From positions 1-9,341 of the forward strand of contig CAZQWG010000016.1 of NCBI GenBank assembly GCA_964596985.1: 9,341 nucleotides of DNA, in the 5' to 3' direction. Position numbers and translations under genes: made by a program. The notes beneath the pieces were generated by a model. The model searched no databases. It was given only the letters and a program-made list of their open reading frames with translations, and was not told the origin of the DNA. Origin of the DNA: GCA-020345945 sp964596985. GTDB lineage: Archaea > Thermoproteota > Bathyarchaeia > RBG-16-48-13 > GCA-020345945. Position 1 is the stretch's first letter, and every line of letters starts with the position of its first letter. This document shows, in pieces, positions 1 to 7,431 of this stretch.

Positions 1-109
1 AGGGGTACCGCACCAAGGGGCGGACACCGGCCGAGATCTTCTGGGGCGCTGTCCGCGAACATCGTCACGAGGAGGCCTGAAGTGTCAACACCATTCCGGA
101 ACTGGACAC
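1..109 (+). mobile_element. Right end of an IS481-type insertion sequence (partial)
   Basis: This is the 3' portion of an insertion sequence: the last codons of a transposase (stop at 78-80) followed by about 29 bp of non-coding end. The outer end, read inward from 109, begins GTGTCCAGTTCC. Bases 57-109 recur perfectly in inverted orientation at 9287-9339, which fixes the element boundary at or next to 109. The flanking hexamer 110-115 is TCTAGT and fits NCTAGN, the target consensus known for IS481. The end contains a short dyad (AGTGTC at 81-86 with GACACT at 105-110) around a TTCCGGAA palindrome at 95-102. The rest of the element lies outside the window. Family assignment rests on the transposase tail plus the target site, so IS3 is the main alternative. 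Confidence 0.75.
3..80 (+). CDS. IS481-type transposase, C-terminal fragment (5' end outside window)
   Basis: Frame 3 reads G-Y-R-T-K-GRTPAEIFWG...EHRHEEA and stops with TGA at 78-80, only 29 bp before the element end. The R-T-P-A-E motif close to the C-terminus is typical of the retroviral-integrase-type (rve) DDE transposases of the IS481 and IS3 families. The catalytic residues lie upstream, outside the window. A second copy of this tail is on the minus strand at the right edge. The codon at 54-56 is CGC here, while the right copy ends in GT at the same place, a silent C/T difference suggesting two distinct copies. I see no sign of decay in the visible part. Confidence 0.7.
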   Translation, partial: GYRTKGRTPAEIFWGAVREHRHEEA

Positions 110-115
110 TCTAGT
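110..115. other. NCTAGN target hexamer flanking the left IS481-type end
   Basis: TCTAGT directly abuts the last base shared by the two IS ends. IS481 is known to insert at NCTAGN and duplicate six bases. The matching hexamer at the right-hand copy (9281-9286, ACTAGT in either reading) shares the CTAG core but has a different first base when both are read outward from the IS. They therefore look like two separate target sites rather than the two halves of one duplication. Confidence 0.55.
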
Positions 116-293
116 TCCTTGAGCCGCCGTAGCTCACTCGGGCCCAACCCATCGTACTTCCTACGCCACCGGTAGACCGTGTTCTCGCAGACACGGTGCT
201 TGCGGGCGATCACATTGCCCAGGACACCATCTCGACTTGCTTCACTGCGTAAATGCTCTCGCTGTTGAAGAATCTCGATGTTCGCACGCTCAT
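110..293 (-). pseudogene. IS3-family orfA (HTH transposase subunit), frameshifted and truncated by IS481-type insertion
   Basis: From an ATG at 291-293 with an adjacent AAGGAGG the minus strand reads MSVRTSRFFNSESIYAVKQVE, the usual start of an IS3-family OrfA. One base out of register it then continues with an HTH: VIARKHRVCENTVYRWRRKY, followed by DGLGPSELRRLKEL. Family members run on into a leucine-zipper coiled coil after this R-R-L-K-x-L-E motif and are roughly 90-100 residues long. Here the frame is cut at 110, where the IS481-type end begins, so about 60 codons survive and no orfB is visible. The frameshift lies near 230. A longer open frame to 429 exists but its extra N-terminus does not look like OrfA. 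Confidence 0.7.
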
Positions 294-434
294 CCTCCTT
301 CCAAACGTGAATCTCGGTCAATTCTCGCCTTATCCGTGCTTCTGTTTCCAGACTAAACGCTGCCATCTCCCCAGAAGCTCCCGTCTGATACTTGTATTCC
401 TCTCCTTTCACACTACACTCGAGGTCCAAAGCCT
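294..434 (-). other. Spacer between MmgE/PrpD gene and IS3 orfA remnant; probably the left end of the IS3-type element
   Basis: The 141 bp between the PrpD stop (435-437) and the orfA start hold no recognised gene. An open frame from TTG at 429 runs through it, but its first 45 or so residues match nothing I know. A terminal inverted repeat of the IS3-type element should lie here (a stretch starting TGTAGTGTG near 417 is one candidate), but its partner end is missing, so this cannot be confirmed. Confidence 0.3.
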
Positions 435-1820
435 TTAAAGAAATATGTCTAAGACGTTAGTGCTGTTTTCCATATTCATAATCTCCTTGTACATCTCAAC
501 CATCTTTGTTCTTGATGGCGGCTCATTGCAAAACTCAGCACACTTCATGGCTTTCTCTTTGACCTCTTCAACCGTCATCGGATTTAGTGGATGCCCCTTT
601 GGATAACGAATTTTGCTGTCTAGACATTTCCCGGTGTCTAGCTCTACTTCCAGCTTGCAGGAAGCTATTTCTCCACGAGACTCACTCTCAATTTGCGTAT
701 CGACACAGCAGCTAACCTTATTAGCTAGCGCAATAGTCTCCGTATTTTCGATTGCCTGACGCGTAAAATCATTTAAGGACACTTCTCCGTGCTTCAAGGC
801 TGCTGCCACCGTATATGGAAGACTGAATTGAGCATCGACGATACCTCGCGGATTCCGTTTATGCTCCTCCGGCGCACAAACCTCATACTTCGTTTGTTCG
901 GTAACTTTCGCCTTGATTTGAGCTATGGCGCTTAGGGCGAAGCTGCTTCTGTTACGGATTTCTAGAGCAGCGTCGATCGCCGGATGGGTAAGTCTACAAC
1001 ACGGATATGGTTTCAGGCTTATCTCAGTAACTTCAAAGCTTTCTCCTAGAGCATCAGTAATGGAATCCCTATCATACCTACTATTTTGATAGAGATGGAA
1101 ATATCCTGCTTCACCCTCAAATATGTTCTCTGCTCCGGTAATTCCGGATTGAGCCATTTTGACGGAGAGAAGGGCGCATTGAGAGCTAAACCCTGGCTGC
1201 ATCCGTTTGCTGAGAGCATTATCTAGTTCTGCTTGTAGGTTGCCCGACGCTCTGCTATACATCAAGCCAAGAGCATTCCTAATCTGACACTTCTCTAACC
1301 CGTAGATTTTGGAGGCTGTTGCTACTGCCCCAAATCCACCACACAACGGGGTGTAGTGCCATCCGCGACGTGGAAGTTCTGGCGCGAGAGCTAACCTTGA
1401 TGCTACCTCTACTCCAATTACAAGCCCGGTTATCAGGTCACGGCCGCTCATCTTTCCAATCTCATCTGATGCTGCTAGTGCTGCTGGCAAAACCATAGCC
1501 ATAGCATGGATATGTGCTTTATCATGTGTGTCGTCGAAATCCTGTGCATGAATCATTGAGCTGTTAATTAGAGCTGCTTCATGAGGTGGAATTCTAAGAT
1601 CCTTGAATAATACCTTGCTCAGCCCCTTTCCACAGTCCGCCCTAACAAGATCGATTAGCTCAGATATCCCAGAAGCACACACCCCAGCAGCTGCAACTGC
1701 AGTTGTGTCCAAAATCAGCACTTTTGTGGCTTCAATAGCCCGATCAGGAATATCGTCAAAGCCAGTGTTATAGACGAAATCCGCTAGCTCATACGCTACA
1801 TCCAGCTCTTTGTCCGTCAT
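435..1820 (-). CDS. MmgE/PrpD family protein (2-methylcitrate dehydratase / cis-aconitate decarboxylase superfamily)
   Basis: A complete 461-residue protein, the usual length for MmgE/PrpD. Members are cytosolic enzymes that dehydrate, decarboxylate or epimerise small carboxylates, such as 2-methylcitrate dehydratase (PrpD) and cis-aconitate decarboxylase. The hallmark active-site segment is present at about residues 91-105, with His91, Asp94, Asp96-Asp97, His99 and His105 (H-A-Q-D-F-D-D-T-H). The family motif KPYPCCRLTHPAIDA lies past the middle and a G-H-P-L-N-P-M-T segment near the C-terminus. The ATG at 1820 follows a GGAGGTG ribosome site (1825-1831) at good spacing. No prpB or prpC is in the window, so methylcitrate-cycle function is not indicated and the substrate is open. 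The gene is intact although transposase debris lies on both sides, which suggests it is still under selection. Confidence 0.9.
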   Translation of the reverse strand: MTDKELDVAYELADFVYNTGFDDIPDRAIEATKVLILDTTAVAAAGVCASGISELIDLVRADCGKGLSKVLFKDLRIPPHEAALINSSMIHAQDFDDTHDKAHIHAMAMVLPAALAASDEIGKMSGRDLITGLVIGVEVASRLALAPELPRRGWHYTPLCGGFGAVATASKIYGLEKCQIRNALGLMYSRASGNLQAELDNALSKRMQPGFSSQCALLSVKMAQSGITGAENIFEGEAGYFHLYQNSRYDRDSITDALGESFEVTEISLKPYPCCRLTHPAIDAALEIRNRSSFALSAIAQIKAKVTEQTKYEVCAPEEHKRNPRGIVDAQFSLPYTVAAALKHGEVSLNDFTRQAIENTETIALANKVSCCVDTQIESESRGEIASCKLEVELDTGKCLDSKIRYPKGHPLNPMTVEEVKEKAMKCAEFCNEPPSRTKMVEMYKEIMNMENSTNVLDIFL

Positions 1821-2148
1821 TAAGCACCTCCATGAGCTTTCTTCAAGAATACTCTTTTGGTCAAAGCGCTACCGCGATACTTACAAAGGTGTAGTTCTAT
1901 ACACTGTTAACTCTATCTTTCCTTTTCCAAGTACTCTACTCAACCATAAGTTGAACTGAAATTCGGTCCGTAAGCTTCGGCGCTAATGGGATCTTCCCAA
2001 AGTTGAGACCTCCGAGGAAGTGCCTCTTCTCCGCCCATTATGGCTGCCTCAGGAGGCAGTTTCTATGCCTCCCAGCCCTCATTACCGATCTGCGGACAAT
2101 CCAGGATAGTTCTCGGACCAACTACACCCCCAAATGGCTCATTCTCCA
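1821..2148. other. Non-coding leader between IS1182 remnant and MmgE/PrpD gene
   Basis: About 330 bp without a credible gene; open frames overlapping 2003-2290 are shadows. It must contain the distal end of the IS1182-family element and any promoter for the downstream gene. On the minus strand an A/T-rich stretch (about 1880-1945) includes GTTAAC and TATAGA, but no convincing -35/-10 pair at standard spacing. A short dyad GTGTA-N6-TACAC spans 1889-1904. A compact hairpin CTGCCTC-AG-GAGGCAG occupies 2044-2059 with TTTCT following on the plus strand. That orientation does not serve any gene here. Confidence 0.4.
1825..1831 (-). promoter_or_regulatory. Shine-Dalgarno site of the MmgE/PrpD gene
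   Basis: The minus strand reads GGAGGTG, with six bases between GGAGG and the ATG at 1818-1820. It supports this start over any downstream methionine. Confidence 0.7.
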
Positions 2149-3596
2149 TCAACCTGGGGCTAAAAAGACCCTTTGGGATCTCTCCCTCAGCAGTTTGACC
2201 ATTCGCTTGGCGTTGATCACGAAAAAGGTCATTAGCGTCTGTATAGCTACCCGCCACCTTCCTCGATACCGTGCTTTGCCCAGACAATGATGTCGCTTCG
2301 CCTGACCAAACTTTCGTTCAACCTCCTACCGTTCCACCACCGCTTGCTCCATCCTCTCCTTCGGGATCATCCGTCTCCCCTTCTCCCCATCAGTCAGATA
2401 CACGCTTACCCGTCCTTTCTTGTCCCGGTAACAGCTTCCCCTCTCACATTGTCCACAGTCGGTGGTGGAAAAGTAGTAAAGACTCCCTTTCCGAGAACGG
2501 GCTTTCCCAATCGATCTCTCCCCTCGTGGACAGATCAGCTGATCCGTCTCGTTACAGTAGTCGAAGTCCTGGGCTCGGCGGCCCTCCCGCCTTCCAGGAA
2601 TGTAGGCCGTCATCTGGAGTCGCTCAGCAAGGTCGTAGTTGTCCTTGTTATCGTAGAGCGAATTAGCATCTACGGCTTCCCGACGAAGCCCTCGGTGTTC
2701 TTCTTTTTTCTCGAATCGCTTGATGCGATCATGTTTTGTTTCGTTGGCATTCCCAAGCAGCACGTCCGCGCTTGTGACCAGCTCAGATGTGCTGTCCTCT
2801 ACCACATGAGCTTTGTACCCCGCAAAAGACTTCTTCGGCGTCTTGTGGCCAAACCGTACATCGGGTTCAACTGGACTGACCACTGTACGCTTGCCTTTCC
2901 GATTCACCACCTCTTCCAAAGGAGCAATCTCCTCCTCGACTTCCGGGTACGCCCCTTAACCTTAACGATAAGTCCCCTGGTCTTGTCTACCTCTTCTGCT
3001 AGCTGTTCCTTGCTGCAAAGAAGATGGGTCAAGTCCATGCGCGCGAAACGCATCCAGATCCTCCTGCCCACCACGCCTTTCCTCAATTCGCTTTAGCACA
3101 CACCGCCGGCCATCCCGAAGGAGATTGATCGTGCCCGGTACTGCCACATTGGCTATGATGCGGGTCGCATCCAACAGCTTCAGTCGTCGGACTAGCAGTC
3201 CCTGCTTCTTGCACTGGCGCACAAGACCAGCAAACAGACTTTGAAAGCGCCCTTCCCCAATCGGTCCCCTAACACCGACAGACTAGAACCACCCGGCACC
3301 GGATCGTCTAGCGAAAATCCAACCAACCACCGAAACAGGATATCCACCTGCAGTTGCTTGATCACGTCTACGTCCGACAGGCTGTACTACTACTCAAGCA
3401 AGAGAGTGAAAAGCATCCGCTCCGACGGCCAGGAGAGGCGCCCATTTTACGCGCAGTAGAGGTCTTTCATCTCTCCTTACACGACCGAGAAGTCAATCTG
3501 CTTGTCGACGTGCAACAATCTGTACTCCTCGGGAAGTAGTCGTTGCTCGACGCCAGCGTTGAAGAAGTCCTTTCGACCATTTTACTTTCCTAGCAT
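2149..3596 (-). pseudogene. IS1182-family DDE transposase, nearly full length but inactivated by several stops and frameshifts
   Basis: Stitching minus-strand frames gives a recognisable IS1182-type transposase of about 480 codons. It opens with M-L-G-K at 3596 and an in-frame TAA, then LLPEEYRLLHVDKQIDFSVV, D-L-Y-C and SDVDVIKQLQVDILFRWLVG, then L-D-D-P-V-P. LLDATRIIANVAVP carries the first catalytic Asp (3169-3171). VSPVEPDVRFGHKTPKKSFA begins the DDE core. The second Asp is in VDANSLYDN (2668-2670). A C-x2-C cluster lies in TTDCGQCERGSC. After a TAG at 2326-2328 comes EVERKFGQAK with the catalytic Glu (2317-2319), then VAIQTLMTFFVINAKRMVKL and a stop at 2149-2151. Stops lie near 3580, 3480, 3450 and 3390 and frameshifts near 3225, 3080 and 2920. 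It separates the dehydrogenase and PrpD genes. I could not locate its terminal inverted repeats. Confidence 0.88.
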
Positions 3597-3735
3597 TGCT
3601 CTACCGCCTGCGTCTCTTATTCAGTTACCTCAACTGTAGTATTTTTAGAATTGTCAAAATAAACCCGCGCCCAAGGAGATACTAGACAAAAGGACAGCTC
3701 TCATCTGCGCTCAAACATCGATTTCGCTCACACTT
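3597..3735. other. Gap between octopine-dehydrogenase stop and IS1182 transposase start
   Basis: These 139 bp hold no gene. They should contain the transposase-proximal end of the IS1182 element. A TTGACA-like hexamer occurs on the minus strand near 3650-3656, but no good -10 follows at 16-18 bp, so I do not call a promoter. No terminator hairpin is evident after the dehydrogenase gene. Confidence 0.35.
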
Positions 3736-4845
3736 CTACTTTCTCACTCCTTCATGTACATATTCCTTAAGTTCACTAATGTCCAAACCAGCGATTCCCA
3801 AGGTCTCGACAGTTCGTCCCTCGGCCCAATAGTCTACCTGATTCATAGCTCCAAATAGCGTAATCACGCCATTGATAACTGGCATAGGCACTTTTATCAT
3901 ATCACCTATCGACGCGCATGTAACCAGGCTATAGGGGATATCTTCAGTGATGTAACGATGTGTTTGCAGGTCGGTAGGATTCTTAGGTGCAATATATTTA
4001 GTATTTATGACTTTCTGATATGTATCAGCTTCTTTCGGGCACATACCCCAAAGTCTAGACATCTCCACGTATGTCTTCACATTCTTCAAATCCAAGGCTT
4101 TCATCGCCGCTAGTCGCTCCTTATCTACGGCTTCAATTAGTTTGGCAACTGACGGAGTCACTCCTTCCCGCCAAAGGCGAAAGGGGCCAGAATACTCAAT
4201 TCGACCGACATTTAAGAGTGCTGCGGCAGGATGTCCGACAAGATTTAGATCCGCCAAGATAGTCTCCAATACGCTGGTTGCTGGAACGACAGAAGCATGT
4301 ATATCTTTCAGAATGCTAATGACCTTATCAACGTCTTTTCCCGGAAAACTAGCGGTTGGCAAATGGTTTAATTCTATTGCCACGCGAACGCTCGTAGAAC
4401 CAGTTTTTCTCGCTGAATAGGGAGGTATTCCACTAGTTTCAGCTAATAATATATCCCCGTCGAACCCCGTTTCTCTTAGAGCGTTGTAGAATACTATTGT
4501 ACCCCCTCCTTTGCCGAAGAAGGTTACAGTTTGGCCGTTCTTTACATGGGGTGCACAAACGTCGGAGATTCGTTTATGTCCGAACGCAGGTACGACGATT
4601 TCTATTAAATCAACATTGTTGAGTGCTTTCTCGATATCAGTGGTGATGGAACCCAGTTTGGCAAATCCAGTCTTTCCTACCCCCTGAACTTCTATTCCTC
4701 CTCGTTCCTGAATTGGCTCGATGTTTGCCTCAAATTCGGGTAATTCGTATAGGTTGACTTCATGACCTTCTAATGCCAATTTGCCAGCACAAGCAAATCC
4801 TCCGTGACCACCACCTAGAACAGCCACCTTCTGTCGAATAGACAT
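3736..4845 (-). CDS. NAD/NADP octopine/nopaline dehydrogenase family protein
   Basis: A complete 369-residue oxidoreductase, close to the family's usual 360-400. Opine dehydrogenases reductively condense an amino acid with a 2-oxo acid, or run in reverse to oxidise an opine. The N-terminal Rossmann fold starts with VAVLGGGHGG (about residues 7-16). An acidic residue at the end of strand two (Y-E, near residue 34) favours NAD over NADP. The C-terminal octopine-dehydrogenase domain carries the motif N-L-V-G-H-P-A-A-A-L-L-N around residues 201-212; its His fits the catalytic His of characterised opine dehydrogenases. An ATG at 4845 lies five bases after AGGAGG (4851-4856). The in-frame TTG at 4848 is a poorer choice. 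Lying downstream of an Opp-type importer on the same strand suggests action on imported amino-acid conjugates, but the substrate cannot be read from sequence. Staphylopine dehydrogenase (CntM) is longer and a poor match. Confidence 0.88.
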   Translation of the reverse strand: MSIRQKVAVLGGGHGGFACAGKLALEGHEVNLYELPEFEANIEPIQERGGIEVQGVGKTGFAKLGSITTDIEKALNNVDLIEIVVPAFGHKRISDVCAPHVKNGQTVTFFGKGGGTIVFYNALRETGFDGDILLAETSGIPPYSARKTGSTSVRVAIELNHLPTASFPGKDVDKVISILKDIHASVVPATSVLETILADLNLVGHPAAALLNVGRIEYSGPFRLWREGVTPSVAKLIEAVDKERLAAMKALDLKNVKTYVEMSRLWGMCPKEADTYQKVINTKYIAPKNPTDLQTHRYITEDIPYSLVTCASIGDMIKVPMPVINGVITLFGAMNQVDYWAEGRTVETLGIAGLDISELKEYVHEGVRK

Positions 4846-4850
4846 CAAAA

Positions 4851-4856
4851 CCTCCT
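4851..4856 (-). promoter_or_regulatory. Shine-Dalgarno site of the octopine-dehydrogenase family gene
   Basis: A consensus AGGAGG on the minus strand, five bases before the ATG at 4845. It decides between that ATG and the in-frame TTG just upstream. Confidence 0.75.
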
Positions 4857-4859
4857 ATC

Positions 4860-4999
4860 TTAGATATCCTTTGCGTCGTACAACCGTCTTAACTCGCAGC
4901 CTCCGGCAGCCATTTGGAGGCATTCTGAGCCTGTCGGCCAAACCTCGTGATTCATAATCGCGCGTTTCTCCGGCCTGCCAATTGGAACAGGCTCGGTTC
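4860..4999 (-). pseudogene. Possible C-terminal remnant of an unidentified gene coupled to the dehydrogenase gene
   Basis: An open minus-strand frame ends with TAA at 4860-4862, 14 bases before the dehydrogenase ATG, a spacing typical of adjacent operon genes. Its last 45 or so residues (PVPIGRPEKRAIMNHEVWPT, then ..AAGGCELRRLYDAKDI) look protein-like, but I do not recognise the family. Further upstream the same frame runs through the transposase remnant as a shadow. It may be the tail of a gene broken by the IS1182-like insertion, or chance coding potential. Confidence 0.25.
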
Positions 5000-5935
5000 T
5001 TAGTTCGTCTTCTGATAAAGGTCTCTCTTCCTCCACATAATCCGTTTCAGCAGTCGGGAACTCCAGGAACAAGTGGACTGCCCCAACTTGCTTCCAAGCC
5101 TAACAGGTTTCTCTTTTGGAATCTTCAGGGAGAATTTGCCACTCAGGCACACCTTCAACAAGTTGGGCGTTGCAGAGATCAACCGCCATTCACTCATGGC
5201 TAGTGTGGGACCTCACGGGATGAAACGATTACAGCAATGGGGCTCCCTGATCTGCCAAAGGGCGGCTCTACCGACTTCGAGCGCAACTTGTAAAGCCATC
5301 CGTCGCTCTGTGAGAAGCTTGCGCTTCATCCTTCCCCTTGACCGGCGCCTTGTTGGAGATTCGCCCCCACGGCGTAGAAGCCTCCTTCATCGCTTCCAGT
5401 CGCTTGCGGTCTCTACTCGTCGCAAGCAACTGCTCCAGCCATCCAGGAGCAGCCTTAAGTACGTTCTTTTGCCTGTACTAACCGGTGGGCATCCCCCAAC
5501 ATAACCTTCCCCTCCTGCTTAACCCTTGTACCTCTCAACTCCTCACCTGCCTTCTCCACCATCGGATATAGCTGCCCCAAATCATTCTGTTGTTGGGCAA
5601 CCTCCGCTGGCACGATTATCTACTCAGTTGTCACCACTGCCTCAGGATTGTACCCTGAATGGACCCATTGGGAGGCTTCATGTCACGGCTTTCGAGGTTG
5701 ATAAGGTTGGCCTTGGGCCTCCGGTTCGAAGCCGCGTCCGCATCCTTCGCCTTGCGCCCACGGCTCTTTCTTGCCAATCGTCTTTTCCTTTCTCTGGCGA
5801 GCCTCGTTCTTTTCCTTCTGTCCTGTCGCCTTCTGCCACACCTCCTGCTCAAGCTGAGCCTTGGCTTGATTCTCCAGGTACTCATAGGCAGGGTTCGCTG
5901 ACAGAGAGGTCTATTCCTTTGTCTTCGTCCCATCG
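5000..5935 (-). pseudogene. Second IS1182-like DDE transposase remnant (middle and C-terminal part), frameshifted
   Basis: Three minus-strand frames together give the later two thirds of a DDE transposase of the IS1182-like type. First comes a charged helix, EYLENQAKAQLEQEVWQKAT (from about 5890). A basic linker follows, S-R-G-R-K-A-K, then KANLINLESRDMK (canonically NLTDPDSRIMK). A frame change leads to G-Y-N-P-E-A-V-V with a stop, then IIVPAEVAQQQNDLGQLYPM and a degraded catalytic region L-G-D-A. After further shifts come LLATSRDRKRLEAMKE, K-M-K-R-K-L-L-T-E-R and MSEWRLISATPNLLKV, the standard C-terminal motif, with a stop at 5000-5002. Its sequence differs clearly from the 2149-3596 element, so they are two insertion events from different subgroups. 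I could not identify its N-terminal third with confidence. No terminal repeats were found. Confidence 0.78.
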
Positions 5936-6444
5936 AGGGCGGGTGCCCTCCACCTTCACAGACCCTCCTTCAACACAATCGCAACACCTCTGTGAACAAC
6001 CCCAAGGTCCCCTTCGAATTCGTTCCCAAACCGGCAGATCGTCGACTAGTCCGGCTTTTGGTTTCTCATGATCATCCGATTCGATCTGCCTCGAAGAACA
6101 TATCCCCAGACTCTGGGCTCACAACAGCAATGCCACGATCACTCCTCGCACGGTCGTAACCAGTTAGCCCCAATACACCTAGACGATATCTCTGAGACAA
6201 AAGGCTAAGATGTATGCTCTCTTTTACCAACAATCGAACCCACAGGCAAGGTTTGTGCAACAGGCTCTTCCACTCCTCAGATTTGAGCTCGGGCCCTCTG
6301 AGTATTCTTCCCCACTGCAATTGGTTGTATTCTTACATCACCCATTCTCTGTTTCACTCTATTTTTTGCATCAATCACGTTTTACACCTGCAATGTTCCC
6401 TCCTTTCGACAATCTCTTAGACATTACTGGCAGATCATGAGTCT
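5936..6444 (-). other. Decayed region after oppF with a possible gene remnant
   Basis: About 500 bp with no intact gene. A minus-strand frame ending at 6072 contains YRLGVLGLTGYDRARSDRGI and A-V-V-S-P-E-S-G-D. One frame over it continues as KPKAGLVDDLPVWERIRRG (about 6063-6007). This resembles the start of a creatinase/M24-type domain (T-G-Y ... R ... V-V-S-P-E-x-G-D ... D-D-L-x-V-W) only loosely. It could equally be the eroded N-terminus of the adjacent IS1182-like transposase. An AAAGGAGGG near 6400-6410 may be the leftover ribosome site of a gene that once followed oppF. No terminator is evident after oppF. Confidence 0.3.
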
Positions 6445-7431
6445 TTACGATCCGTATTTGTATTTGTGGCAAAGAACCCGAGTTCCATTGGGTAATTCTC
6501 TAGGTTCGGGTTCTGTGTCTCTGCAAATACCGCCTATACGCTCAGGACACCTGGGGTGGAATCTGCAGCCGGAAGGCAGATCTATGGCACTTGGGATTTC
6601 TCCCTCTAATATGCAACGGTTCCTGGATTTCGGATGGGGTGTAGGAATAGCCGCCAGAAGCGCTCTAGTGTAAGGATGTTTCGGTTCATCGAACAGCGTA
6701 GTTTTGGTGGCCTTTTCGAAAATCTTCCCCAGATACATGACTGCAATATCGTCACTGACGTGCTTTATGACCGATAGATCATGCGCAATGAATAGATAGG
6801 TCAAGCCCAAGTCATCCTGTAAATCCATTAGCAAGTTAATAATCTGTGCTTGTATGGAAACATCCAGAGCAGTAACCGGTTCATCGCAGATTATGAGTTC
6901 AGGTTCAACCGCTAGAGCCCGCGCTATTCCCACTCTCTGTCTTTGTCCGCCAGACATCTCGTGCGGGTATCGGCTTAAAAAACGCTCTGAAAGGCCTGCC
7001 GCTTCCAAGATTTCCACAACCCTCTTTCTCATAGAAGAGCGAACAGCAAGCTGATGTATACGAAGAGGTTCACTGACAATCTGTCTCGCTGTTTTCCGCG
7101 GGTTAAGTGAGGAGCTGGGATCTTGAAAGATCATTTGTATATAACGGCCCCTTTTTCTAAGTTCTTTTTCACTAAGTATCGTTACATCCCTCCCATGATA
7201 GGTGATACTCCCCTCAGTAGGTGGCGCTAGCCCAACACAGCAGTATCCAGTGGTACTCTTGCCCGAGCCAGACTCACCCACAAGCCCCAGTGTTTTTCCA
7301 TGACTTATCTTAAAATGGATGCAATCTACAGCTTTGATTACACGTCTATCAAAGAGCTGAGCGAACCAATCGCTCCTGGCTGGGAAATACTTCTTCAAGC
7401 CCTCAACAGCCAACAACGCCTCATTGATCAT
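6445..7431 (-). CDS. oppF: Oligopeptide/dipeptide ABC transporter ATP-binding protein, OppF/DppF type
   Basis: A 328-residue ATPase subunit of a peptide- or nickel-type ABC importer. It sits on the cytoplasmic face and pairs with the OppD-type subunit to power uptake. Walker A is GESGSGKS (52-59), the Q-loop Gln is at 103 in F-Q-D-P, the signature is MSGGQRQR (159-166), Walker B is LIICDEP (179-185) and the H-loop His is 217. The C-terminal oligopeptide-transporter extension has four cysteines (289, 295, 303, 321), a pattern known in Dpp/Opp ATPases and linked to a [4Fe-4S] cluster in at least one DppD. I prefer the ATG at 7431 (11-nt overlap with oppD, a GAGG 12 nt upstream). An in-frame TTG at 7449 would add six residues. 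The length and all motifs are intact. Peptide versus opine or metal specificity cannot be told from an ATPase. Confidence 0.92.
   Translation of the reverse strand: MINEALLAVEGLKKYFPARSDWFAQLFDRRVIKAVDCIHFKISHGKTLGLVGESGSGKSTTGYCCVGLAPPTEGSITYHGRDVTILSEKELRKRGRYIQMIFQDPSSSLNPRKTARQIVSEPLRIHQLAVRSSMRKRVVEILEAAGLSERFLSRYPHEMSGGQRQRVGIARALAVEPELIICDEPVTALDVSIQAQIINLLMDLQDDLGLTYLFIAHDLSVIKHVSDDIAVMYLGKIFEKATKTTLFDEPKHPYTRALLAAIPTPHPKSRNRCILEGEIPSAIDLPSGCRFHPRCPERIGGICRDTEPEPRELPNGTRVLCHKYKYGS

Noticed and set aside
435..1820. Naming the MmgE/PrpD gene prpD
   Set aside because: Neither prpB nor prpC is present, and the family covers several different reactions, so a specific symbol is not supported.
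2044..2059. Perfect hairpin CTGCCTC-AG-GAGGCAG followed by TTTCT on the plus strand as a terminator
   Set aside because: No plus-strand gene ends there. On the minus strand, where the genes are, no T-run follows.
2003..3539. Several plus-strand open frames of 60-270 codons
   Set aside because: They are antisense to the IS1182 transposase remnant, have low-complexity Leu/Ser/Pro-rich translations and lack ribosome sites.
1821..3735. Terminal inverted repeats of the IS1182 element (a CTTSGGCGC match near 1975 and 3675)
   Set aside because: Only nine or so bases match with a mismatch, and the positions do not clearly bracket the element.
5073..6071. Plus-strand open frames of 80-181 codons
   Set aside because: They are shadows of the second transposase remnant, Pro/Ser/Arg-rich with no recognisable domain.
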